From the NCBI GenBank assembly GCA_021014325.1, contig CM037470.1, forward strand, positions 4,491,647 through 4,555,646: a stretch of 64,000 bases of DNA, given 5' to 3'. The stretch is from Plazaster borealis (lineage: Eukaryota > Echinodermata > Asteroidea > Forcipulatida > Labidiasteridae). Below, piece after piece: positions 31,273-40,706 of the stretch. A program made the position numbers and the translations under genes. Position 1 is the stretch's first letter; every line of letters begins with the position of its first letter. The notes beneath the pieces are model-generated. The model was not told the DNA's origin. It saw only the letters and a program-made list of their open reading frames with translations, and searched no databases.

Positions 31273-31641
31273 TTACCTAAATAATCTACCTAAAAAGTCG
31301 TGGAGATGGTTCGAGCGCTTTGTCCTAGTGTAGTGCATCCTCAGTTGCTTGATTTCAAGGAGGGGAAACCCTGTGAATAAATTATCAGCAAAAATCTTAT
31401 AGTTGAGGTTGTGAGTAAGCGCCACTGCGAGTTTGTCAACAATATCAGCTCCTTGCCCCAGCTCTGTATGCTTGCCATCTCCTCCTTGATAAACGTCGAA
31501 GTCATGCACAGTGCCGCTTGAACCCAGCTCGGACCCAGATCTTGAAACCCCATGGATGTGGTTTATTTTGTATGTATTGCCTGATGTTGTATTGCCTGTT
31601 ACTGGTCTTGCCTTTATACTGAACCATCATCTCATTGATTG
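31273..31641 (-). pseudogene. piggyBac-type transposase fragment
   Basis: The minus-strand frame gives SINEMMVQYKGKTSNRQYNI, then QYIQNKPHPWGFKIWVRAG, a frameshift near 31505, then HDFDVYQGGDGKHTELGQGA and NYKIFADNLFTGFPLLEIK. This is the central catalytic core of piggyBac transposases; VHDFDVYQG and IFADNLFTG hold conserved Asp residues. The upstream end is cut at ~31641 by Penelope-like sequence. The fragment ends near 31273. Confidence 0.85.
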
Positions 31642-32030
31642 AATTGTTCGATGAAGCAGTCGGCCAAGCGTTGCTTAGTCTCACCGATGTACAGCTTACC
31701 ACAACGCTTACAGGTGATGCAATAAACCAGGTTGGTAGTGGTGCATGTGGTACACGGGGTTCGAGCATGGACGTGGTGGGGTCAATGTGCCGACAGGTCT
31801 TACATGGCGAACGTCTTGCTGTTTTTAGGTAGAAAATGTTTAGGGCACAGGACGGAACTCTTTACGGTATTGCCGATCGATTTGTCATTTCTGAAGGCAC
31901 ATATAGGATTAGTAGATTTCTCAAAGATACCACCAGTAAGGGGATTGGCTAGTAGAGTTTTGAAGTGGCGTAACATGATGTCTCGTATCTTATATGGGTA
32001 GGGGTCAACGTGCCGACAGGTCAAATCTTC
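31642..32030 (-). pseudogene. Penelope-like retroelement fragment A (GIY-YIG-type 3' end)
   Basis: The upstream part reads RDIMLRHFKTLLANPLTGGI and NPICAFRNDKSIGNTVKSSV, the linker after the reverse transcriptase. KTCRH follows, then, in another frame, LVYCIT..CGKLYIGETKQRLAD, the endonuclease. It is inserted in the piggyBac fragment and 5'-truncated. Confidence 0.7.
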
Positions 32031-32213
32031 TGTCGTGGCAAGATGTTCTATAGCTTCCCTAAAGTCATTGCTTTGTTTCAGTGTTTCCTGAATTAATTTA
32101 TGCTTTCCACTCAAGTTTTTGAAACCATAATCCTTTTGTGCTTTTTTCGCCCGTTTCCCAGAAGTTGCGCAGGCTACATACCGGTTTGACTGCTCACAAA
32201 CATGGTCCAACAT
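32031..32213 (-). pseudogene. Remnant sharing SGKRAKKAQKDYGF block with 34630-35139
   Basis: The frame carries SGKRAKKAQKDYGFKNLSGK, then ~30 residues (SNDFREAIEHLATTEDLT) nearly identical to the remnant at 34630-35139. It ends where Penelope fragment A begins. I do not recognise the protein. Confidence 0.5.
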
Positions 32214-32554
32214 CTCATCTGTGACAAACCCTTAGGAAATATTCCATCAGTGTAGAAAAATCTGAAAACTGGACATTCATGATGCCATATCTAGCACCCC
32301 CTGCCCCCCCTACTCCACTTTACATTTGGCATTTTACATTTATTTCACACTAACAGAATATAGGTACATACATTACAACTTTTCAGAATTAATACACATT
32401 ATAAGTATTTGATATTACGTTGTACAGAAAAACATATTAATGTATACATCCTGTCAGTATGTAGGGAAAGAAAAAAGCTCGGTGCTTGTGAGTTTTTTCC
32501 CTAGTATTGGACAGACAGAACATTTAGTAATGGACAGACAAAACTAGAGTACAA

Positions 32555-32985
32555 AATAATAATAATAATAATAATAGTGGCTTCTTATATAGCGCACATA
32601 TCCGTCACTCAGTGACGCTCAAGGCGCTTTAGCTGTTCATTTTTTTTCAAGGGTATTGTTGTGGAGCTGCGAAGAAGTATGAGACCAAGTCCTTATAGCA
32701 CACCATGTAATGGTTGACAAGGTGCTGTGGCGCAATATGCTGCCGATCAACAGGAACACCGGGGCGAACGCCTTTTCTTCTTTTTCGAAAAGTGCACTGG
32801 GTTCTTTTTTTACAACACAACACCACACGCTTAACGCGCCATCCTCCCCATCGGAAGGACGGCATGTAGTGTTAAGTGTCTTGCTTAGGCACACAGTGTC
32901 ACGACTGGGATTCTCTGCTCTTCTGCTGATCAGAGAAACACCAGAGTTTGTCTTCTTTCTTCTTATCCGCGGCCCACAAAAATAC
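32555..32985 (-). mobile_element. SINE with tRNA-Leu-like head and LINE-like tail, copy 2
   Basis: On the minus strand the head carries GGGCCGCGGATAAGAAG and a worn box B (GAATCCCAGTCGTGACA). The body matches 3943-4376. The tail is GAGTGACGGATATGTGCGCT, then ATATAAGAAGCCACT and (ATT)n. The tail is better preserved here than the head. Confidence 0.8.
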
Positions 32986-33297
32986 AATAACAGAAAATAA
33001 GCAGAGTACAGGATAGCAGCAGAAACTAGATTATTTTAAATGAAGGTTGATATGATAAATTCATTACAAATAAGAATTAGACAGATGATGTTTCAGTTTT
33101 CTTTTAAATGCATACAGTGAGACAGATAGCTCTAAGTTCATGTTCCAATATGCAATTCCACGTTGTCTAAGACCACGTCATCCAAACAGAGCATCCTTTT
33201 GAATGTTTCATTTCCATTTTCTTATTAATTGTTGCAGCTGTTTTCTTCGACCACTCTTGGTCATGTCCCATACATCGTCTGTGGCAATTGCAAGTCT

Positions 33298-34525
33298 TCC
33301 GTGAGTTGCTGATGCAATGGGGCTCCAGAGAAAGATGGTGAAAGTTCACATAAAATGAATTGTGGGCAAACTTGAATCAAGCCTTTGAGTTGAAGTTGAT
33401 ATATATTTATATAAGGAAAAGTAGGTGAAACTGTGCTTACCAATAAAATCGGTGCCACATTCTCGGACGTGTGTGTCCTTAATCAGGGCTGGACTTCATA
33501 GTGGCCGCACGAATGTTGATGCCGCGTGGCCCCAGCGTACCTAGCTGGCTGCTCTAAGGTTTTTCGTCGACGTGGAGTGGGGAGGGGCGGCGAAGTGTTG
33601 AGCTACTTGCCAAGTCTGGTGTACTTTTTCTCATGCTGCGGAGATGTTCGATGAAGCAGTCAGCCAAGCGTTGCTTAGTCTCACCGATGTACAGCTTACC
33701 ACAATGCTTACAGGTGATGCAATAAACCAGTTTGGTAGTGGTGCATGTCTGAGCACGTGGTGGGGTCAACGTGCCGACAGGTCTTACATCGTGGACGTCT
33801 TGCTGTCTTTAGGTAGAGTGTGTTTAGGGCACAGGAGGGAACAGTTTTCCATGAGTGGTTGATACAAAGGGGCTCCAGAAAAAGATGGTGAAAATTCACA
33901 TACAATGAGTTGTGGGCAAACGTGAAGCAAGCTTTGGAGTTGAAGTTTTTATATAATATATATTTATATAAGGAAACTTGAAAAGTAGGTGAAACTGTGC
34001 TTACCAATAAAATTGATGCAAAATTTTCAGACGTGTGTGTCCTTCATCAGGGCTGGACTTCACAGTGACGGCACGAATGTTGATGCCGCATGGTGCCAGC
34101 GTACCTAGCTGGTGGCTGCTCTAGAGTTTTTCTTCGTCCATCAGTCGTCTTGGAGTGGGGAGGGGCGGTGAAGTGTTGAGCTAACCAAGTCTGGTGTACT
34201 TAGTCTTACGCTGCAGAGATGTTCGATGAAGCAGTCGGCCAAGCGTTGCTTAGTCTCACCGATGTACAGCTTACCACAACGCATACAGGTGATGCAATAA
34301 ACCAGGTTGTTAGTGGTACATGCGGTTCACAGGGTCTGAGCACCCACGTGGTGGGGTCAACATGCCGACAGGTCTTACATCGCGGACGTCTTGCTGTCTT
34401 TTAGGTAGAGATCATTTAAGGTGCAGGACGGCACTCTTTAGGGTACTGCCGATCGATTTGTCACGTCTAAAAGCACATATCAGATTAGTAGATTTCTTAA
34501 AGATACCACCAGTAAGCATTTTGCG
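33298..34525 (-). mobile_element. Two tandem Penelope-like element copies (B and C)
   Basis: GIY-YIG-type endonuclease ends occur at 33769-33554 (copy B, KLVYCITCKHCGKLYIGETK, ending HLRSMRKSTPD) and near 34400-34218 (copy C). The ~160-bp block TTCACCTACTTTTC...AGCACAGTTTCACC lies at 33298-33460 and again at 33850-34020, like the pseudo-LTRs of tandem Penelope elements. Copy C reaches upstream to TGGIFKKSTNLICAFRRDKS (34525). The reverse transcriptase domain is missing in both. Confidence 0.72.
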
Positions 34526-35310
34526 TTGTGCTTTTCTTCTTATGTATGACCTCTTTTTGGTAATGAAATCTTTGCATTTGCCATCAACCAGATTTGAACT
34601 GGTCCTGTACATTATTTCCTGTTCTCCGGCTATAAGATCATCATCCAACTCGATTTCAGGCAAACAAACCTCTGAATCAGAACTGCTGTCATCAGAATTG
34701 GACTCCTCACATTATCTTCTTCCTCTTCCATCTCCTTTCCCTCTTGGTCTCTGTCATCATTTAAGTTCTGAATTCCAAATGTGTGCAGTACGGTCAAATC
34801 TTCTGTTGTGGCAAGATGTTCTATAGCTTCCCTAAAGTCATTGCTTTGTTTCACTGATTCCTGAATTAATGTATGCTTTTCACTGAAGTTTTTGAAACCA
34901 TAATCCTTTTGTGCTTTTTTTGCCCGTTTCCCAGAACTATCTTTTTGGGTGGATGCCAGATGGCAGATGGACCTTAGCGTATCCTTTGACATTCCTTGTG
35001 GAATGGTAGGCTGAACTCTTAACTGCTGCATATTCTTGAAGAGCCGGTCATTATTGTGTCCCCATTCACATTCCGACCTTCTATGGTACATCTGTATGAT
35101 GCAATAACTGGATGTATGGTAGCCTGGACATTGGACCAATGGGCCCTCTTGTGCCTCATCCTGAGCCTTACAAGCGTAGTTTTCACCCCAACGCTATTTA
35201 TAAGTCCACCCTTTAATATACAGAAAATGTTCTGGATCCCACCCTTTTCACTATTTTTTTTTAATTTCTCAACCCCCACGCAATCTAATAGCGTGTCATA
35301 CATGTACACT
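34526..35310 (-). pseudogene. Unrecognised repeat-associated ORF remnant cut by Penelope copy C
   Basis: Frames give NMQQLRVQPTIPQGMSKDTL, SGKRAKKAQKDYGFKNFSEK, an acidic stretch (EGKEMEEEEDNV), IELDDDLIAGEQEI and KKRSYIRRKAQRKML, interrupted by at least one frameshift near 34690. The Lys-rich and acidic blocks give no family. It may be the 5' half of the element whose piece lies at 32031-32213. Confidence 0.4.
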
Positions 35311-35399
35311 GTACATATAGTGATTTCCCGGTGTTAAAGTCCTGGCTAGCGGGGCAACTGCTTTGAAAGTCCTGGTAAGCCCCGGGTAATGTCCCGGTC

Positions 35400-36190
35400 A
35401 GCGGGGCAAAGGAAAGGACTCTGTGCTTGAGCTTGATGACGGCGAGAGATCCAGAATGTCCGCTGTGTCGAACGACGGGATCTTCGGTCTTGGTTCAGGA
35501 CTCGATTCTCGATATTCTTGGGCGGGAGACTGGAACGGGAGTCGACTCTTTGTCAGACTTTTTCTTGCAGACTTGCTCAGTTTAGAAGAAATGTTTGCGA
35601 ATGAGTGTTGTCCTTGGAGATGGGTTCTTTATGTCTCCGTTGTGGACATGTTGCAAGCTGAATAGGATTCAGCCACTTGGGTGCTCGGTGCGTAAGATGG
35701 GGGTTGAATGGGTGTTGGCAGGTCTCCATGGGAACAAAGGCAGTGGCCATAGTCCATTGTATGTGGAGGGTTGGAAGGTAGTTGGTCAGCTGGAAAACGC
35801 GGGAAACGTTTCAGTTAAGATCTGGTGTTGACGCTATTTGCAAGCAGCACTGTTTGCAAGTCCAAGATTGTAGTAGGACCCCAAGCTGTAACAAAATAGG
35901 CTTTCAGATAAAAAATACACCAATTTGTTTTCAAGGTTATTACCAAAGTATGACCCTACCTTTAAACCAAAACAGTAACATTTGCACTTCACCAACAGAG
36001 TGCCCTAATGCAACTAAACAGTGAGTGATGAAACATCACCCACACACTGATCGATGATTTTTCAGGCCTGAAGTTTTAACTTTGATGGAGCTAGAGTTTG
36101 CAAAGAGGCAATGCCAGTGTGACCTTCCGAGCGGTGATTTTCATTGTACATGCACCTCAAGTCTTAACATAAATTCAAATGTCAAGTAAA
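35400..36190. other. Unassigned stretch
   Basis: Open frames at 35423-35831 (plus) have no recognised domain. Base composition is less AT-rich than the surroundings, which may mark another old element. No splice pattern supported. Confidence 0.35.
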
Positions 36191-36195
36191 AAACT

Positions 36196-36493
36196 ACAAG
36201 GGGAGACCGACTGGGTAAATTTTACATAATTTAGGGTTGAACAAAGACAAATTGACTAGAGCAGGACTTGAACCTGCGACCTCCGGATTAATGTGCCGGC
36301 GCTCTACCAACTGAGCTATTTAGCCCTATTGTTGGTTGTCTCCCTATTTTGTCATTATAATTTTGTTTGGGGATGCCAGTCAGAAGCCATTCAACCTGTG
36401 ATTGCCATATAGGCAGGGATCACACCCAAGCTCTAGTCAATTTCTTTGTTCAACCCAAAATAATTTAAGATTTACCCAGTCAGTTTCCCTTGT
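36196..36493. mobile_element. TIR element carrying a tRNA-like sequence
   Basis: The left arm ACAAGGGGAGACCGACTGGG (continuing through GGTTGAACAAAGACAAATTG) is inverted at the right (CAATTTCTTTGTTCAACCC to CCCAGTCAGTTTCCCTTGT), arms ~70 bp. Between them lies the tRNA-like block at 36256-36327. A second, right-truncated copy begins near 61700. Confidence 0.8.
36256..36327 (-). tRNA. tRNA-like sequence (degenerate), inside a TIR element
   Basis: On the minus strand: TAGCTCAGTTGGTAGAGC (D arm), anticodon stem/loop CCGGC-ACATTAA-TCCGG, and GCAGGTTCAAGTCCTGC (T arm, perfect stem). The expected U33 is C and the last anticodon-stem pair is mismatched; the acceptor stem pairs poorly. I therefore call it a tRNA-derived pseudogene. 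The copy at 61741 has a GTT (Asn-like) anticodon. Confidence 0.55.
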
Positions 36494-36499
36494 GGTGTT

Positions 36500-37790
36500 T
36501 GTTGTCATCTTCAGATGATAAAACAAGATTTACAGTGTAGCTGCTATACCAACCAAAATTACCTGTTTTAAAATTATGAAAGAAGTGGTAATTGCCTCAA
36601 GTTTTGACCCTGTCAGCCTTCGTGCAAGACTCGGCTAGAGTCCAAACGTAAGGCCGTACCATTTTTTGCGAATTGTTCGATAATAACCAGAGTTGAATAA
36701 ATTATCTTGAAAAGTTGTTGTACCATCCCTTTAATCATTTATGCGAATAAACTGACTACATTGCTACATAAGTTATTGAAAAAAGTTAACAATATTTGGT
36801 TACTTAGCTCACCAAAATATTATTAATTTATTTAGTTGTGGTTTATTTATCTGAAATTAAATAAACCACTTGTTAACATTTACAACCATTTTTTTCTATA
36901 ATGCCAATGAATGGTTTCAATAGCAAAATGTGACACAAAATGTATCAGTAATTCCCACTCAAAAAATCATTTGCGGCTCAATGCCAGCATTCAGTATGCA
37001 CAAAACATCAGTGTGCACAAAACATGTTCAGTCGAAATATTTTGCTATGCAAAATTGCTGGATGACATTGTCCAATACAGGAACAATGTCGTCCAGCAAT
37101 TTCTTAAAAGACCTAAACATTTAAATTTTTACTATTTTTGTTTCATTAGGTTTTTGTTTTTAAAATTAAGTTGATTATATTCTCATATTTATTTATTTGT
37201 TTATCTAAGTAGAGACCTTCCAGCAACACTGTTTCCAAAGATTCACAATATTAAAAAACATTGTTATAAATAAATAATTAACGCAAGAATACTAAGAAGA
37301 TTAATAAATCTTCTTCATTTCTCACTTCAAAATGCAATTTTGCCTCCAATTAATTGTCTTTAGTGAGTTTAAATAATATGCAAAAAAAGGAAACAGTAAG
37401 TAAAGAACAGTGAAGTGAACTAAAAAGCACTCTGCACTAATGACATCACATTGCTCCAAGTACCTGGCTGTCAGACAAACATTCCACCACTGACTCGATC
37501 ACCACATTGGCACACCATACAGCGGTAAAACTAGTACAGTCAGTAAACACAAAGCTTGGACATGTACGCACCAGTACGTTACTAAAATTTCAAATGTTGT
37601 GTGAGATCTGGGTACTGAGCTTCTATTGAAATGAAATGAATTTACCTGAACAAATTGGATGTATACAGACTTACGGTACCTGTGATAAAAGCAAACCAAC
37701 AAAACTTGTTTCGGATTTTATTTATTTATTTGTTTGTTTGTTTGTTTGTGTTTTCAACATGTTAAATGAAGCTTTCAAGCCTGAGTGATA
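36500..37790. other. Intergenic AT-rich sequence, no gene recognised
   Basis: Low-complexity AT-rich DNA with short featureless ORFs (36911-37174, for example). No exon-like block. A (TTTG)n run sits near 37725-37750. Confidence 0.45.
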
Positions 37791-37795
37791 CTTAA

Positions 37796-38160
37796 AGGCA
37801 CTGTACACGTTTGGTAATTACTAAGAATAGATATTAGCATAAAAACTGACTTGGTAACGAGAAACAGAGAGCTGTTGATAGTATAAAACATTGTGAGAAA
37901 CGACTCCCTCTGAAGTAACGTAGTTTTTGAGAAAGAGGTAATTTCTCACTAAAATAATAAAAACTTCTTGCAAGAAGTTTTTATTCCTATCTGAAAGCAC
38001 ACAAATTTGTACAACAAGGGTGTTTTTCTTTCATCATTTTCTTGCAACTTCGATGACCAATTGAGCCCAAATGTTCACAGGCTTGTTATTTTATGCATAT
38101 GTTGGGATACACCAAGTGAGAACACTGGTCTTTGACAATTACCAAATGTGTTCAGTGTCT
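37796..38160 (+). mobile_element. TTAA-flanked MITE, family B (365 bp)
   Basis: Starts AGGCACTGTACACGTTTGGT, ends ACCAAATGTGTTCAGTGTCT; TTAA at 37792-37795 and 38161-38164. Same orientation as 5556-5919 and highly similar throughout. Confidence 0.9.
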
Positions 38161-38275
38161 TTAATTCTTGTAAAGGCAAGCAAGGCAGTTTTTCATTGAT
38201 AAAGGGCACCTCATCTTTTGAGAGAAATGTAAACTTGTTTTGGAACATTTGAAGGGGCACCAAGGCAATGACCAG

Positions 38276-38468
38276 GGCCCAAGTTTATAAAGCTGTAAGG
38301 CAGAAAATACTGCTTGACACAGTTCTTTGCCAAGCAAAAAATTGAGTGGGGCACCAGTCATAACAATGCAAACTTAATGTAATTTTGGCTGGTAACCTGT
38401 TTCTGCTAAGCAATACTTTTCTGTGCTTTGCAAGTTTTTGTGCTTGCAGGCTTTATGAAATTGGGCCG
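38276..38468. mobile_element. Family A TIR element copy
   Basis: GGGCCCAAGTTTATAAAGCT at the left, CTTTATGAAATTGGGCC at the right; interior TAATTTTGGCTGGTAACCTG. Flanked on both sides by pieces of repeat family D. Confidence 0.7.
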
Positions 38469-39479
38469 GGGGGCACGGAGGCAATTGCCTCCCTTGCCTC
38501 AATGAGGTATCAGGCCTGGGACTTTGTTGAATTGTTGGTGTCGATGTTTGCACTATTAAATGTGACTCCTAAGTTTGATTATTTGTTGTGCTTATTGAAA
38601 ACTAGAGAATGAAAATTAAATTACTCATTAAAATAACTTAAATTTTATGTACTTTCCCTTAAAAAAATTGCATTTAATGTAAAATTGTAAAATTTGTATA
38701 TAAGTCATTTATTTATTCTTTACTTTGCCTTGACAAGATATTAAATGTATCCTTTAATACAATGATAATAAACAAATGTTTATGCACAACTAAAGATTGA
38801 AATCTTGTAGTGTTTCTCAAGTGTTGATTGTAATTTTATGTGCGTTTGAAGACAAATAAGACGCACAGGTGCAAATAAAATCGCACATGATTAAATTGAG
38901 TTACTGCTAGCCCTGGCCATATCTAATCTACAGAAGGGATTTACAAGCCATTTGTTCTGACTTAGGCTATATTAAATTCTCAAGGCTCAATTTCACATAG
39001 CTACAGAAAAAAGCACTTAAAAATTCTCTGCTGAGCAAAAATAAACAGGATACCAGTTGCAGATGGTACATATGACATGGTATTTTAGCGGGTAACCTTG
39101 TTCTGGGGTTTTTGTAATTAAAGGGAGGGTTTACCTTTGGTAACCCCCCCAAAAAATAATGATTATACAATCTTGATGGTAAAGAGCCCTGGAGATATTT
39201 TTGATATTATCAGACATTGCTAGAAACGACCCCCTTTGAAGTAATGTAGGTTTAGAGAAAGAGGTAATTTTCACCAAATATGTGAATCTGAGAAAGGCTT
39301 CAGGCATTGTTAAAGTTTGGGCAGCACTTCTCAGCACCTAGTATTAAGCAATTTCATTTGATTTGTGTATGCCAATAATAATACAGCACAATGTAAACTT
39401 TCATATAATAACAATGCAGCATCTTGCCGGCCAGAAAATGAACTGGAATGTTCAAGGTCACTCTTTGTAAGAAAAAAAA

Positions 39480-39910
39480 GACATAGACCTTTAGTCTTTA
39501 TAAAGTAAATGATCAAAAACATTTTGTCTAGCCCTTCGTTTTTCCCCCAAAGATGCCCCCATCTGTATTTTGTTCTTAGTCACTATTAAAATTACTTGTT
39601 CCCCTTTTGTGCATCTTTCTATAATTTATAGAAAGATGCACAAAAGGGGAACAATAATTGTGTCCCCCTGTGTTTGTGACCAACCAATTGCCTCCCCTCC
39701 CTTGTCTCCTTCCTGATTACTTTTATAAAGTAAATGATAAAAAAAAACATGTTGTCTTGCCCTTCGTTTTTCCCCCAAAGATGCCCCCATCTGTATTTTT
39801 GTCTTAATAAAATTACTTGTTCCCCTTTTGTGCATCTTTCTATAAATGTGTCCCCCCTGTGTTTGTGATTAAACCATGGAGGAAGAAACAACTGCCTCCC
39901 ATCCCTTGTC
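39480..39910. repeat. Tandem duplication (~200 bp x2) with an inverted insert in copy 1
   Basis: Copy 1 (~39499-39690) and copy 2 (~39720-39910) share GCCCTTCGTTTTTCCCCCAA and ATGCCCCCATCTGTATTTT. Copy 1 differs by an extra reversed block that makes a perfect palindrome at 39596-39654 (29-bp arms, 1-bp spacer). Confidence 0.88.
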
Positions 39911-40652
39911 TCCTTCCTGATTACTTTTCTTTGTCCATCTTCTGTCTCTTCTGACCGCATTCAGCTCATTTCTTTTTTACCATTGTTCCACCTGACTGAT
40001 TTGACTGATTCTATAACGCTAGTATACTCCTATGGTGGGTGTGTTTGTGTGTTGTCATTAATTAGCCTTAGAAAAACTCTACTCCTTGTCAAAACGTGGC
40101 CTGCTCAAAAAAATGTAAATTTTTAAGTAAATTGATCGAAGGAAAACTCACTCGAAACAATCTTATTATTTTCAAGCAAGTAGGAACTGAGAATTTATCT
40201 GATAGTTTTCCAAATTAAGCTTGGACCCTCGTTGTTTGTTACAAACAAAATTGTTCTTTCAATTCCTCTAGGCAGGCGTCCGTCGTTAATAAAAAAAAAT
40301 TCTTGCTGGATCGGCGGGGCGCTTGCATTCTAGGGTTGATTCAGCCATCTGCTGATAGAGTATAGCGCCCCCATACGACAATTTCATCTGCCCTTCACAA
40401 CGCGAGAGGTCATGTAAACATTTTTGGCCAAACGGCGTTGCCAAGCAATAGGGATACCGCCCAATGTGGCGCGTTTGTTATGCTCTCCTAGCGCTTCTGC
40501 AAACTGTGATTGGGCGTCTTTTGGGCGATTCAACTAAAAATTGGTTGCCGTACGAAAGTTGGGTGTTTAGTTGCAACGTTGGAGCATTACGGAGCTGAAA
40601 ATCAAGTCAAATTTAACTTTTACATAGTCGTTTGCACAAAAAAGCATCTGAA

Positions 40653-40706
40653 ATGTCGGATCTAGGTTCAGACTACGATGAGGAGGAGCAGGGACCGTAT
40701 TTAGGG
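40653..40706 (+). CDS. RSPH1: RSPH1, exon 1 (start)
   Basis: 18 codons, [18 protein letters not shown], then donor GGG|GTGAGT. The N-terminus matches the acidic start (SDLGSE-type) of RSPH1 in other animals. Confidence 0.93.

Noticed and set aside
36256..36327. Functional tRNA gene
   Set aside because: C at the U33 position, a poor acceptor stem and its place inside a transposable element. Recorded as a tRNA-like pseudogene only.
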